64,000 nt of DNA from Thiomargarita sp. GTDB lineage: Bacteria; Pseudomonadota; Gammaproteobacteria; Beggiatoales; Beggiatoaceae. A program made the translations under genes and the position numbers. The stretch covers positions 41,712 through 105,711 of the forward strand of contig DYNP01000010.1 of assembly GCA_020721005.1 (NCBI GenBank), in the 5' to 3' direction. Position 1 is the stretch's first letter. Every line of letters begins with the position of its first letter. Below are positions 1 through 11,400 of the stretch, one piece after another. The notes under the pieces were generated by a model, which saw nothing but the letters and a program-made list of their open reading frames with translations, searched no databases and had not been told where the DNA came from.

Positions 1-349
1 GACTACCGCAAACCGGCTAAAGCCTCTACTCCAACCTATTTTAGGGACTACCGCAAACCGGCTAAAGCCTCTACTCCAACCTATTTTAGGGACTACCGCA
101 GACCAGCTAAAGCCTCTACTCCAACCTATTTTAGGGACTACCGCAGACCGGCTAAAGCCTCCACTCCAACCTATTTTAGGGACTACCGCAGACCGGCTAA
201 AGCCTCTACTCCAACCTATTTTAGGGACTACCGCAGACCAGCTAAAGCCTCTACTCCAACCTATTTTAGGGACTACCGCAGACCGGCTAAAGCCTCCACT
301 CCAACCTATTTTAGGGACTACCGCTGGCCGGCTAAAGCCTCCACTCCAA
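1..349. repeat. 45-bp tandem repeat array (about 7.8 copies)
   Basis: Copies start at 1, 46, 91, 136, 181, 226, 271 and 316; the last is partial and the array may continue left of the window. Each unit contains a GGCTAAAGCC near-palindrome. Copies 3-4 are identical to copies 6-7, giving a 135-bp higher-order period. Because 45 is a multiple of three, the array is open on both strands. On + it would encode the 15-residue unit DYRKPAKASTPTYFR, continuing to a TGA at 367-369 with no start codon inside the window. On - it would encode PKIGWSRGFSRFAVV. There is no spacer variation, so it is not CRISPR. The last copy matches a sequence at 47497-47526 in 29 of 30 bases (reverse complement), so this is an amplified dispersed element. 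A coding role cannot be excluded. Confidence 0.95.
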
Positions 350-604
350 GGTATAATGACCCGGGATGAGCAGGGAGCTTTCTACGACGATTAGGGTAAA
401 AATATTCCTTTAAAAAAGTATAATTACCCATAACAGGACGAGATTTTTTATCGACCTATTGCTTTAAAATCCTAAAATAGCCCATAATAGTTAATGCCAA
501 ATATGAAGAGAGTGTTGTAACTTATTATTTGGTCAATTTTTTACCCACGCAAAACTGACCCGAGTCATCCTAAAAGAGCGTTTACATCAAAAAGGGGGAA
601 ATTA

Positions 605-1720
605 ATGCCGCTCAAGCGTCTTAGCCTCATCACCTTTCAAATAAGTTGTGTTTTAATGTTGACCCTGACATTAAGTGCCTGTGATTACCTTAACAACCTG
701 ATTAACCTATTTGAGCGATTAAACACTGACCAAACTGAGACTACTACGGTCTCTCTGAGTTTGGCAGTGTCCCCCCATATTGCCCGAATGCCTTGGTTTC
801 TGGCTGAAGAAGAAAAGTTATTTAAAAACAAGGATTTTATCCAAACTCATGGAGTGGAAATTCAATTTGTGACGGGAGAGTATAAGGATATCATCGGTAA
901 ATTTACTGCCGGTGAAGTCAATGCTATTACGATCACTAATATTGATGCTATTGCCCAATTGGTTAGGCAGGATATTGAAGCTGATGTGATTCTGATCACC
1001 AGTTATAGCCATGGGAATGAGGCCATTTTACTGCCTGGCAATACCAATACCAATGCCTTGAAATTGCGAGGTAAAAAGTTTGCGCTGTTTGAATTTTCCA
1101 CTCGTCATTATTTGTTGGACCGATACTTGGTTAGAAATCAAATTCCCTTTGATGATGTTGATGTCATAAATACCCCTGAAGCAGACATTCCCAATGTCTT
1201 TGGTGAACGCAATGTTTATGGGGTCGTCACCACTCAGCCCAACATTGACAAGTTGAAACGGGAAGCAAGTGCCAAAGCCTTGTTTGACAGTCGAGAAATT
1301 CCCGGGGAAATTTTTGACCTGTTAGTAATACGTCGTGAAGTTTTACAAGACAATCCTCATTTTGCTCAAGCCTTATTGGCAACTTGGTTTTCAGTGATGG
1401 AAAGACTGCAAGGTAACCGTAAAGGAAGTACTTTGGAAGCTATGTCCCGGTTAGCAGGTTTGTCAAAGGAAGACTTTGATCGACATATCGCCTTGATTTT
1501 ACTGAACGATACTTCAAATAAAGCACTTTCTGCAATCCGAGATCGAAAACTGCGGAAAACTATGCGCCACATCCGTTATTTCATGGAACGACATAATTTG
1601 ACTGGTGACGAACCCTTTATCAGTTGGGTATCTTATCCAGGACGAACTCCTGCCCTTCTCCATTTTAATGGAGAACCCTTACAAGACTTTGTCGTGCAAC
1701 GAAAAAACAAAAAACTTTAA
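605..1720 (+). CDS. NMT1/SsuA-like substrate-binding lipoprotein (371 aa)
   Basis: Periplasmic-binding-protein fold of the nitrate/sulfonate/taurine-type (NMT1/SsuA-like) family. An N-terminal lipoprotein signal peptide ends in the lipobox L23-S24-A25-C26. Residue +2 is Asp27, which in enteric bacteria marks retention in the inner membrane. The core from about residue 50 has the family's typical start (SLAVSPHIARMPWFLAEE) and the GEVNAITITNIDAIAQL segment. An AAAGGGGGAAATT stretch ahead of the ATG supplies a ribosome-binding site. No ABC permease or ATPase gene is adjacent. The next gene starts only 14 nt downstream and encodes a CheW-like adaptor, followed by a receptor and a ChpA-type kinase. 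The context therefore suggests ligand sensing rather than transport. The ligand is unknown. Confidence 0.8.
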   Translation: MPLKRLSLITFQISCVLMLTLTLSACDYLNNLINLFERLNTDQTETTTVSLSLAVSPHIARMPWFLAEEEKLFKNKDFIQTHGVEIQFVTGEYKDIIGKFTAGEVNAITITNIDAIAQLVRQDIEADVILITSYSHGNEAILLPGNTNTNALKLRGKKFALFEFSTRHYLLDRYLVRNQIPFDDVDVINTPEADIPNVFGERNVYGVVTTQPNIDKLKREASAKALFDSREIPGEIFDLLVIRREVLQDNPHFAQALLATWFSVMERLQGNRKGSTLEAMSRLAGLSKEDFDRHIALILLNDTSNKALSAIRDRKLRKTMRHIRYFMERHNLTGDEPFISWVSYPGRTPALLHFNGEPLQDFVVQRKNKKL

Positions 1721-1734
1721 CCCTCCCCAGCTCT

Positions 1735-2274
1735 ATGACAAAATTACCTTGGTTAAAACCGAGTGAGGCGTTAAATCGCCCTATTCATCGGCAAGCTGAT
1801 AACAGTGTTTACACGGCACTTGAACAAATTAAAGTAACCCGCCGTTTGGGTTTTCATGTAGGCAATTTGGGACTGTTGATTGCTCAAGGTGTTATCAGTG
1901 AACTCACTGACAACTTACCCATCTGTCAAATACCAAATACTGCAGTATGGCTGTTGGGACTGATTAATTTGCGAGGCAATCTTATACCAGTCTTTAATCT
2001 CAACAAACTCTTAGGATTTGAGCAACTGACGACTGAAAAGAAAAAAACGATGCTCCTCATTCTAGGAGAAGGGGAAACCGCTGGCGCCATTGCCATTGAA
2101 GGACTGCCTGTCCATCTGACCTTCACTGACAACGACAAGTTACACAATCTTCCTCTCTTGCCAGAAATCATTCGACCCTTTGTCAGCCATGGATTTGAGA
2201 AAAATGGGCAACTTTGGTTCAACTTCGATCACTTGGGATTTTTTGGATCGTTGGCCAATAAGGTAGCCGTCTAA
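1735..2274 (+). CDS. CheW/PilI-like chemotaxis adaptor protein (179 aa)
   Basis: A CheW-like domain fills most of the protein from about residue 30. The hallmark GLINLRGNLIPVFNL segment near residues 76-90 matches CheW/PilI proteins. This family couples chemoreceptor tips to the CheA-type kinase in the cytoplasm. The N-terminal 25 residues resemble PilI-type extensions. The gene lies 14 nt after the lipoprotein gene and 389 nt before the receptor gene. No clear Shine-Dalgarno sequence precedes the ATG, so translation may be coupled to the upstream gene. The final VSHGFEKNGQLWFNFD region is where CheW domains usually end. Assignment to the Pil-Chp-like class rests mainly on the downstream ChpA-type kinase. 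Confidence 0.85.
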   Translation: MTKLPWLKPSEALNRPIHRQADNSVYTALEQIKVTRRLGFHVGNLGLLIAQGVISELTDNLPICQIPNTAVWLLGLINLRGNLIPVFNLNKLLGFEQLTTEKKKTMLLILGEGETAGAIAIEGLPVHLTFTDNDKLHNLPLLPEIIRPFVSHGFEKNGQLWFNFDHLGFFGSLANKVAV

Positions 2275-2663
2275 TTTTTCCCAATTCCCCTTAAAGACCA
2301 ACAGTCCTCCCCTTGTTTTTCATTCCAGTATCTTAAAGTTAAAAAGTTGATGGGCAATTGACACCCTTAAAAAAACCTGACAAATCTTAAAAAACCTGTC
2401 AGGTTTGAAGGTGCTAAATCAGTAGACAGGAAGTGATTAAAATAATCTCTATAGCAGTAGGTCGGCGCACCCCCTTGTCAACAGCAAAATCTACATCAAA
2501 ATTCAGATCAGCAACATAGAATTATAGAATTTCTTTAACAATTCCACAGTCGTCAAAATACTTTATATTGTTTTACCTCTCAGTCAAAATTTCAAGCAAA
2601 TGCTCACCAAAATTAACCTAAAAACAACCCCCTATTTACACCACCTTTCTGGAGAATGGCGAC
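2275..2663. other. Intergenic region between the cheW-like and mcp genes
   Basis: 389 bp with no credible reading frame. It contains an AT-rich stretch, an inverted repeat at 2374-2405 (listed separately), and the receptor's ribosome-binding site GGAGA at 2650-2654 just before the ATG at 2664. No confident promoter with both elements was recognised. Confidence 0.6.
2374..2405. repeat. Inverted repeat AACCTGACA...TGTCAGGTT
   Basis: The 9-bp arms at 2374-2382 and 2397-2405 are perfectly complementary. The right arm overlaps a small ACCTGTCAGGT palindrome. The motif resembles the longer hairpin at 54708-54740 (AGACCTGTC...GGCAGGTCT), so it appears to be one copy of a dispersed family. It lacks a strong T-run and so is weak as a terminator for the cheW-like gene. 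Confidence 0.6.
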
Positions 2664-5216
2664 ATGAAACTTAGGCAAAAAATGTTCATTGGCTCAGCAT
2701 TCCTAGCGGTCATACCCGTACTGATCACCACCTATTTTGCCAGTCGAATTGCAGCTGATTCAGGACAACAAGCACTCACAGAAAGTGCACAAAGTCATAT
2801 CACCTCAATCCGCGACACCAAAAAGGCTCAGGTTGAAGGCTACTTTGAACTCGTTAAAAACCAACTCCATGTCTATTCCAATGCCCAAACCACCATCTTA
2901 GCCATGCGCAGTCTCAAAGAAGCTTTTTACAAATTTAAAGATGAAGCGGCTTTGCATACCGATCTCGAAGTAGAAGAAGGACCCCCCATACCCCAAGCCT
3001 TACCCATTGATGAATATCGGGAAAATATTGAAGAATATTACACCAATGACTTCAGTCAAGAATATGAAATGTTCAACGTGGACCCAGTCCCAGATCTTGC
3101 CGAAGTACTTGAACAACTGAATGACAATTCTGCTGCCCTACAATATTTCTATATCGCTGGCAACCCCAATCCATTGGGAACTAAAGAAGAATTCTTCGCT
3201 GCCAACGACGCCTCCAGTTACACCCAATTGCATCGACACTATCATCCATATGTTCATGACATACAAAGGCGCTTCACCTTTGAAGACATCTATCTCATTG
3301 ATTCAGAAACCGGTTACATCATTTATTCCGTACTCAAACAAATCGACTTTGCCACCTCTCTTATCGATGGTCCCTTCTCCAAAACCGGTTTAGGCTATGT
3401 ATTCGAAGAAGCCAATCACTCCAGTCATGGCAGCATCTCCCTCGTTGACTATGCCCCTTATTTACCTTCTTACGACGGTCAAGCTGCCTTCATCGGCACC
3501 CCTATTTTTGCCGATGACCACCGTCTTGGCGTCCTCATCTTCCAACTTCCCGTCGACAGCATCAATGACATCATGACCTATGACAGAGCCTGGCGCATTG
3601 ACGAATCCGGACGCACTGGAGAAACCTACATCGTAGCCAGTGATGGCACCATGCGCAATGACAGTCGTATGTTGGTAGAAGACAAAGAAGACTATTTGGC
3701 TGGCATTGAACGCACCGGACTGTCCCCCGATGTCATTGCCAACATCGAACTCAAAGACACCAGCGTGGGACTACAAAAAGTCGACAATCTTGGCACCCGA
3801 GCTGCCTTTTCCGGAGTCACTGGCTTTGACCTCTACGAAGACTATCGAGGACAATATGTCCTATCTGCCTATTCCCCCATCAATGTTCCCGGACTACAAT
3901 GGGCAGTCTTCTCCAATTTACAAGAAGATGAATCTTTAGAACGTCTCGCTCAACTCACTGCCGAAATTTGGCAACGGGTTACCCCGATTGCGCTACTCAT
4001 CCTATTCTTTGGTGGAGGCACCGGCTTCTTCATCTTTGGACGCATTGCCGCTCCAATTGCCCACCTAGAAGCCATTGTGACCAAAGTCGCCGAAGGCGAT
4101 TTTACCGCCCGAGCAGACATTAAAACCGGCGACGAACTAGAAACCCTCAGTAACGCCTTTAACGGATTATTAGACGACCGACTGTCAGCCTTAGCCAAAG
4201 CGGAAAAAGAAAATGAAATGCTCAACAACTCCATTATTGAACTCCTCAAAGCTTCCTTCCAGCTCAGCCAACGTGACCTGACCGTACAAGTCCCAGTCAC
4301 TGAAGACGTCACTGGACCTTTGGCCGACGCCATCAACCAAATGGCCACTGAAACCAGCAAAGTGTTGCTCAATGTACGACGCATTACCGACGACGTTGAA
4401 GCCGCCTCCAACCAAGTCAAAATTCAAGGTGAAAACGTATCCAAAGTCGCAGAAGCCGAACGCGCAGTCGTCGACACCACCATGGCTGAACTTTCCGCAG
4501 CGGCAGAAGCCATGAACAAAATTGCCGAAGTTGCCCAATCCTGTAATGAAATTGCTGCACAAGCCACCCGCTCCACCCAAACCGCCTTAGCCACAGTCAC
4601 CAGCACCGTTGAAGGAATGAGTGAAATTCGCGAAACCATTCACGAAACTGAAAAACGGATCAAGCGCCTTGGGGAACGTTCCCAAGAAATTAGCAGTATC
4701 GTTGACATCATTAACAACATTGCTGAACGGACTCACGTTCTCGCTCTCAATGCAAGTATGCAAGCCGCCGCGGCTGGAGAAGCCGGTCGTGGGTTCTCTG
4801 TAGTTGCTGACGAAGTGCAACGCCTTGCTGAAAGCTCCCGCAACGCCACCTCCCAAATCTCTGCCCTCGTTAAAAACATTCAAGTTGAGACCAATGACAC
4901 CATTGCCACCATGGACAAAACCATCGGTCAGGTAGTTGAAGGCTCTCGACTTGCAGAGCGGGCAGGTGAACAAATGAAGGAAACCCAAAATACCACTGCT
5001 AATTTAGTACAAGTAGTTGAACAAATTGCCATGGCTTCCCGTCAACAAGCCCAGATCAGTAACGAGTTACGAGAACGCGCTAAAACCATTCAAACCAGTA
5101 CTCAAGAAACCGCCAAACAACTGGAAGAACAAACCATTCAAACCGACAGACTGGTGGAATACTCTAAACAACTTATTGAATCCATTCGGGTATTTAAACT
5201 TCCCATGCACGACTAA
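2664..5216 (+). CDS. Methyl-accepting chemotaxis receptor with large periplasmic Cache-type domain (850 aa)
   Basis: Inner-membrane chemoreceptor. TM1 is at about residues 7-29. A periplasmic sensor of about 400 residues looks like a dCache domain (FEDIYLIDSETGYIIYS and GETYIVASDGTMRND segments). TM2 is at about 439-459 and HAMP at about 460-513, with a second HAMP-like linker after it. The cytoplasmic signalling coiled coil has its hairpin near residues 685-710 (IAERTHVLALNASMQAAAAG, then EAGRGFSVVADEVQRLAE). The Ser-Met-Gln-Ala variant of this tip resembles PilJ-type receptors, but the ligand domain does not look like PilJ's. No CheR/CheB-binding pentapeptide is present at the C-terminus. 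GGAGA at 2650-2654 precedes the ATG. It presumably signals through the adjacent CheW-like protein to the ChpA-type kinase. Confidence 0.92.
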   Translation: MKLRQKMFIGSAFLAVIPVLITTYFASRIAADSGQQALTESAQSHITSIRDTKKAQVEGYFELVKNQLHVYSNAQTTILAMRSLKEAFYKFKDEAALHTDLEVEEGPPIPQALPIDEYRENIEEYYTNDFSQEYEMFNVDPVPDLAEVLEQLNDNSAALQYFYIAGNPNPLGTKEEFFAANDASSYTQLHRHYHPYVHDIQRRFTFEDIYLIDSETGYIIYSVLKQIDFATSLIDGPFSKTGLGYVFEEANHSSHGSISLVDYAPYLPSYDGQAAFIGTPIFADDHRLGVLIFQLPVDSINDIMTYDRAWRIDESGRTGETYIVASDGTMRNDSRMLVEDKEDYLAGIERTGLSPDVIANIELKDTSVGLQKVDNLGTRAAFSGVTGFDLYEDYRGQYVLSAYSPINVPGLQWAVFSNLQEDESLERLAQLTAEIWQRVTPIALLILFFGGGTGFFIFGRIAAPIAHLEAIVTKVAEGDFTARADIKTGDELETLSNAFNGLLDDRLSALAKAEKENEMLNNSIIELLKASFQLSQRDLTVQVPVTEDVTGPLADAINQMATETSKVLLNVRRITDDVEAASNQVKIQGENVSKVAEAERAVVDTTMAELSAAAEAMNKIAEVAQSCNEIAAQATRSTQTALATVTSTVEGMSEIRETIHETEKRIKRLGERSQEISSIVDIINNIAERTHVLALNASMQAAAAGEAGRGFSVVADEVQRLAESSRNATSQISALVKNIQVETNDTIATMDKTIGQVVEGSRLAERAGEQMKETQNTTANLVQVVEQIAMASRQQAQISNELRERAKTIQTSTQETAKQLEEQTIQTDRLVEYSKQLIESIRVFKLPMHD

Positions 5217-5248
5217 CCATAAAGTAAGATATGTCCTGTGCACCTTAC

Positions 5249-5268
5249 TATAATCTAGGATCATCCTA
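5249..5268 (+). promoter_or_regulatory. Possible -10 element followed by a 13-bp palindrome
   Basis: TATAAT at 5249-5254 is followed at 5256-5268 by the perfect palindrome TAGGATCATCCTA. The pair lies 38-52 nt after the receptor's stop codon and upstream of the giant kinase gene. No recognisable -35 element is at the proper distance, so this is only a candidate promoter/operator. Confidence 0.25.
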
Positions 5269-5341
5269 CACATTTTACCCAGACCTTTCCGAGGTGCCTA
5301 AACTTAGAGAATAGTGCGTAGGACACTACTCTACGCTTGCT

Positions 5342-5409
5342 GCCACTGGTCAACCTACCATTCTCATTTTGCCAGTGGACACGTTCTTACCATTGACTCA
5401 ACCACTGGC
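5342..5409. promoter_or_regulatory. Three alternating GCCACTGG/CCAGTGG boxes upstream of the chpA-like gene
   Basis: GCCACTGG at 5342-5349, GCCAGTGG at 5371-5378 and CCACTGGC at 5402-5409. The second and third are exact 8-bp inverted repeats and the first and second share a 7-bp inverted core. Three alternately oriented boxes in a 242-bp gap suggest an operator or RNA structure. No regulator is known for them. Confidence 0.3.
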
Positions 5410-5458
5410 ATAGCAATGAAGCGCCCCCTCGCCTGACCCTAAAACGAGCAGAGAATTT

Positions 5459-8400
5459 ATGATAACTTCTGAACAAACGCAACTCCTCCGTGCTCAACTC
5501 ATTGAAAACGCTCCCTTATTCTATGAAAAGTTAGCTAACTTAGAAGCTCAAAACCTCTCTCACTGCCACACCTTACTATCCTATTTTGAAGAACTCTACC
5601 ACTTAGCCATTCAGTTAGGACTCACTGGCTTTTCCGAAATCTGCCAACACATTCAACAACACATTCAAAACCATTCCCAACTTAACCCCACGCAACCCAT
5701 TCCTGAAAACTGGTATCACCAACTTGAACAATGGCCCAAACACCTCGCTAATTACCTAGATGCTCCCAATGAAGAACGTTTTATCCTCCAAATAACGGAT
5801 GCTCTAGGAAAATGGATGCCCATCACCCCAGAAAATAAGCAAGCCCTAACTCAAAATCTCCAAGTCACTACCTCTTCAACTGCCATTGCCAAAAACATCA
5901 ATCAATCCATTCAACCTAAAGAGAATAATCAACCCGCTCAACCTGAAAAAGACACTCAACCTAAAGAGAATAATCAACCCACTCAACTCAAAAAGTCCAA
6001 TCAATCTACTCGATCCAAAAAAGCCAGTCCATCTAATCAACCCAAAAAAGCCAATCAGTCCACCCGCCCCAAAAAAGCCAATCCATCCGCTCAACCCACT
6101 ACAGATTACCCGACAAATAATGGCTTGATTCAATCATTCCCCATTCATGAAGAAGACCCGGAAGATCTTCCGCTCTCAATAGTGCTGGAAACCCAACCCG
6201 CTCCAGACATTTCGCTGCCAATTTCAGAAATCGATCATTTGTTCAATCTAACTGTTGACGACTCTAAAGACTTACTCGTTTCTGATATTGAACTACAAAA
6301 ATTGCTCGATGAGACCACATTTGACTCCTTACCTATTGAAGACTTTGAAGAAGATATCTCCAACTTTTTTACTGAAGAAGAGCCAGAAGATAAACCCACT
6401 GTAGAAGAAGAAAATAAACCTATCACGGAGGACATTGACTCCCTAAAATTTCCAGAGCTTTCCTCATTAGAAGACATTTTAAGAACCGAAGAAGAGTCCC
6501 AACAACCAGTAGAATCTCTCACCCAACCAAATCCTGCCCCGGTTCCAGTCTCCACTCAAAATAAATCATCAAAACCCAATGATTCCCAAACCATTTCAAC
6601 ACTCAAAAAATCGGATTTTCCATCAAATTCTTCATCTGGTGAAATTGCTCAAAAGACCAATGACAGGAATTTGAAAGAACCTGATTCTGAAGGAGAAATG
6701 GTATTTTCCCAACAAACACTCACTGATCTTTCCAATAAAATTGTCGAAGTTTCCGATACCCTAGCAACCAGTCTCAACCAATTTATTACTCATCATGAAG
6801 AAAGTGAACAATTCCTAGAAGCACTTGAACGTTATACCAACACTTTACAAATCATTTGGGAAGCCTCTGGCAATCTCAACTTACAAGGATTTCAACAAGT
6901 TTGCACTTTTATCAGTGATAATTTTTTTGAAAGCAGCAATTTGTCAGCCACCAAAAAATTGGAATTGCGAGACTTGTTTGCCGCTTGGCCCAAATTGGCC
7001 TTGGATTATTTACAAACTCCCACTAAAGGAGCTGCTTTACTCACTGAGCATTTGACCCTGTCCACTTGGCCACAACCTTTTACCAAAGAAAAAGCCAATT
7101 TTTTACTCACTCAGCTCATTCAGGAAACTTTAGCGCCCCAAGATGTTCCCATCATGCGCCCTCCATCTTCACCTGCAGTTACCCAAGCCAAAACTTCAAC
7201 AGCCTCTAACAAAAAGAAAACTGTTGCAAAAACAAGAAGTTCTGCAGGTAAAACCGAACGTTCCAACACAGAATATTATGATGATGAACAAGGTATTTCC
7301 GAAGATAATCTTAACCTCAAATCTAAGGCTCAATCAATTCTCAATTCAGCAGGAACTAAGGACATTTTAGAAGAATTGGAGGAAGAAAGCGATTGGACTC
7401 CCGATTGGTATCAGGATACTGACACTCCCTATTATCATACTGAAAATACTGAAGAATTTACCTATGTTAATCAAGACCGGAACAGTCTGTCTTTTACCAA
7501 AGTTCAAGAAAACTTAACCTTAAGGGAGCAAGAAACAGAGGGAGATGATTTTTTCACAGATTTGTTGGATAGAATTCCTGATCGAGAAGATATTTTATCG
7601 ACTTTTGAGACCAGTTCCTATCTTGCTGAAAGTGAGACTCACAGCCATCAACCTACTTTAAAAAGTATACTAGAGACTAAAAAGACAGTTGCCAAACAGA
7701 ATGAAAGGGATGCCCATTTGAACTCCTCATTAGAAACTGAAATGTCTATCCAAATGACTGAAAATACTGACAATATCCAATTTAAAACGAGTCATGACCC
7801 TGATGAACCCATCTCTTTTACTCCTCAACCGTCTCTTGAACGGGATCATCAAGTCTCACAAGATAAGTTGCCTATTCAACCCAATCAGTCTTGGCAAGCC
7901 TCATGGTCCGAGGAAAAAAAGGAGACTGGTTCAGAAATTCCACTTTCTGCCCACCCTCAAGTTAATCAGTCGACTCCAACTCTAAAGGCACATAATCGTC
8001 CCACATCTTCTGAAAGTCAGACTTCCAAACGATTTGCCAAAGTCGGTCCTTCTAGCAACCCTTTGAAATCAGCAGATATTATTGATTCCTTGACTGCTGA
8101 ATTTTCAGAAGCTTCACACGATCTTTCCAAAGCACTTAACCAGTTTGCAGTAGCTGAGGATGACAGTGCTGAACTTTTGGAAGCCATGGAACAATATCAT
8201 GATAATGTGCAAGCCATTGCAGAAGCAGCTAAAAAAGTGGGTTTGATTACTTTGTCTGCTATTTGTGAGTTTATCAATGAGAATATCTTTGAGTTCAGCA
8301 CTCATCCAAGAGCCATTCGTCGCACTGCACAATTTCATTTGGAAACTTGGCCTTACCTGTTAATCAATTATTTGCAAAATCCAACGGAAGGTGCTCAAAA

Positions 8401-11400
8401 ATTGGTTAATCACTTAAAAAGTTCCATTTGGCCTTTGGCTCTGAGCCCAGAGCAAGCTCATGCTTTATTCAATGAATTACTTGGGCAATCACCTGCTAAA
8501 CATGCTATCAATTTGATTAATAGGGACAAACCGGTATCTCCCACCAAGTCGTCTTCCACTGTAGAGTCTGAACCGCTTTCTTCGGAAGTGGGCATGGAAC
8601 CTGAGTTGGTGGTAATGGCTGAGCAGGCAGTAGTAGAGGAAAAGGATATTAAAGAAGGAATTTCAATTCCGCTGGCAATTCAAATAGTTGAACAAGAAAT
8701 GCCGATTCTGGAAATGGAGGAAGAGTTTTTGGAATTGAAATTGGATCAGCCAGTCCCCTCCACATTACCTTCAGATCTGGGGCTTGTTATAGAGTCCCAA
8801 GATTCTGAAATTGAGGACTCAGGGAATTTAGACTTTGAGACTGCCCAAGACTATTTTTCCCAACTTTCTGAAGGATTGTTTCCAGAAATTCAACATTTTG
8901 AAAATGAACAGAGTGAAGAATTTCTTCAAGAGATCATTGAGCAAACTTTAATTTTGGAGGGCAAAACTGACAATTTAGAAAAATTGACTTTGGCTGATCC
9001 GGATATCATAGAGGCCTTGTGTACCCAACTGCTTGATTTGCAATCTCTGTTAGCTGAAGGTTTGTTATTGCTGATTCAAGCCCCCAGTGGCAGCGCCGAA
9101 TTGCTCAACGCGGTGGAAATTTATACTGAGCATGTGCAGTCTTTTTGGGAAGCTGCAGAGCTGGCATATTTGGAAGGGGTGCAGCAGGTGTGTACCTTGG
9201 TGAACAGTAATGTGATGGCTTTAGGGAGTTGTGAGGAGACTACTAGAATTGGGGTGCAAAACTTATTAGGGGAATGGACGCAGTTGACCCTAGTCTATTT
9301 GCAACAACCGACTTTGCAAAGTGCAGAATCTTTGCTGAATTATTTGAAAGACCGTGCTTGGGCGGTCCCTTTGACTGAGGAGGAAGCGGTCAATTTGTAT
9401 CAAAATTTGACTCGACCTTCAGTTGAAATTCCAAGCGTGGAACCGGAACGGGTTGAAGTGCTCACCAAGACTGTTCCCGTGGAAAAGGTTGCATCGGTCC
9501 CAGTCCCAGTCTCTCCTCTACCTGCTCAAATGGTCCCAGATTCTCTAAAAACTGAGTCTGATTCGCTGTCACTGCCAAAATTAACTTTGGCAACCCCAGA
9601 TGTTATAGAACTGGTTACTCAACAATTGCTTGATTTGGAAGCAGTTTTACAGTCTATTCTCAACGATTTTTGCCAATCTCCCCTGCAAAGTGAGGAGTTA
9701 TTGAATGCCCTCGGCAATTATACAGAGCAAGTGCAGACGATTTGGGAAATTGCCGAATTGTCCAACTTAAAGGGATTGCAGACGGTTTGTGATTTTATCA
9801 ATCAGAATGTGATGGCGTTGGGGGAATTCCCACCTACTGATCGTTTGAGTCGACAACCCTTATTGGCGACTTGGTTGAGTTTGGTATTGGCCTATGTGCA
9901 AGATCCGATTAACGAGGCCGATAATTTGTTGGCTTATGTGCAAGAGACCCAATGGCCAAGTGCCTTCAACGATGATCAAGTTGCTGAATTTTATCAACAA
10001 TTGATTGGACAGTCTTTGGTTGAGGAGGCACCAAAACCGTCTGTTGCTGAGGCTTGTTCTCAGTTTACTCCACCCACTGGTGAAGTGGCTTCTCCAGCCA
10101 ATTTACAGCAGGTGCATTCCCATATCATTAATATTGCAGAAAGTTTATCTAGCTCTCTTGAGGTATGTATTTCTATGGACAGCCAAAATCCCGCTCTTTT
10201 AGAGGCAATCGAGTCATACACTAATCAGGTTCAAACCATCTGGGAAGTTTCAGAAACGGCTGGTTTGGCTGGATTACAGGAAGTCTGTACGTTTGTCAAT
10301 GAGAATCTAATGGCTTTGGCCATGCAAGAATCTGAGGCCAAGTTGGCAGCCCAGCCTTATTTTGAGCAGTGGCCGGCGGTGATCTTGGCTTATTTGGAAT
10401 CACCTTTGTCAAATGCCCAAGCCGTGGTTGAGCTGTTACAGGTCCCAGAATGGCCGGTCCCCTTGGCAGAGGAAAAAGTGGCTGAGTTGTTGAATTTGTT
10501 GACCCAAAGTTCAACTTCTGATCAACAAGTGGCCGCTTATCAGGCACAGGTGGCAGAGACCGGGGAGGTTGTTGAGTTTGAGGAAGATTCAGAATCTGCC
10601 CCAGAATTGGTGGGTTTGAATGTAGAGGAGACAGGGGAAATTTCCTTAGGCAATGCGGAAGTGTTGGGAATTTTGACTGAGGAATTGCATTCTAGTGAGG
10701 AGGATTTGACCAAGGAATTGGAGCGTTTTACCAGTTTGCCCAGTGCAGATCCGAAGTTTGTGGAATCGGCAGAGAATTATGCCGATCAAGTGCAACGTTT
10801 GAATTTGGCTTCTGAAATGTTGGGGTTGGCCGGGTTGCAGGGAGTCTGTTCCTTTATTGTGGAAAATGTGAAGTTGTGGCGCCAACAGGAATTGCCAGTG
10901 CGGGCTAAGGCTAAAAAGTTGTTGGAGACTTGGCCCAGTTTGGTATTGTCCTATCTGGAATCGCCAATGACCAGTGTGATTCCCATGTTAAATTATTTAC
11001 GGGAACCGCAATGGGCCAAACCACTGGGGGATGAGGCTGCGCATGAATTACTGGGCTTGTTGACGCAAGGTTCCACAGTGGATGAAGAGGCGCAACAGGC
11101 TGAGATGTACAATCGTCCAACTCAAGCCAATCCAGAGGATGTATTATTGCGTATTCCTCCAGATGTGAATAAGGAGTTGTTGGAGGCTTACTTACAGGAA
11201 GTCCCACAGCATGCTGCTGATTTTTCTGTCTGTATTCAGAATATTATCGTGAGCGCAGAAACTGCTGAGGTGGAACGGGCTCAACGGATTGCTCATACCC
11301 TAAAAGGGTCATCAAATATTATTGGTATTAAGGGAATTGCCAGTATTGCTCACCATTTGGAAGACACATTGGAATATTTGGCTCAGCATAAGGTGGTGCC

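Noticed and set aside
1-349. CRISPR array
   Set aside because: The whole 45-bp unit repeats with no variable spacers and no cas genes are near.
605-1720. ABC importer component in a transport operon
   Set aside because: No permease or ATPase gene is adjacent; the next genes are chemosensory.
4191-4988. Several minus-strand frames inside the receptor gene
   Set aside because: They are antisense shadows of a long coiled-coil coding region, with no homology or ribosome-binding sites.
2664-5216. True PilJ of a type IV pilus system
   Set aside because: The signalling tip is PilJ-like, but the periplasmic domain looks like Cache and no pilG/pilH or pilus genes are present.
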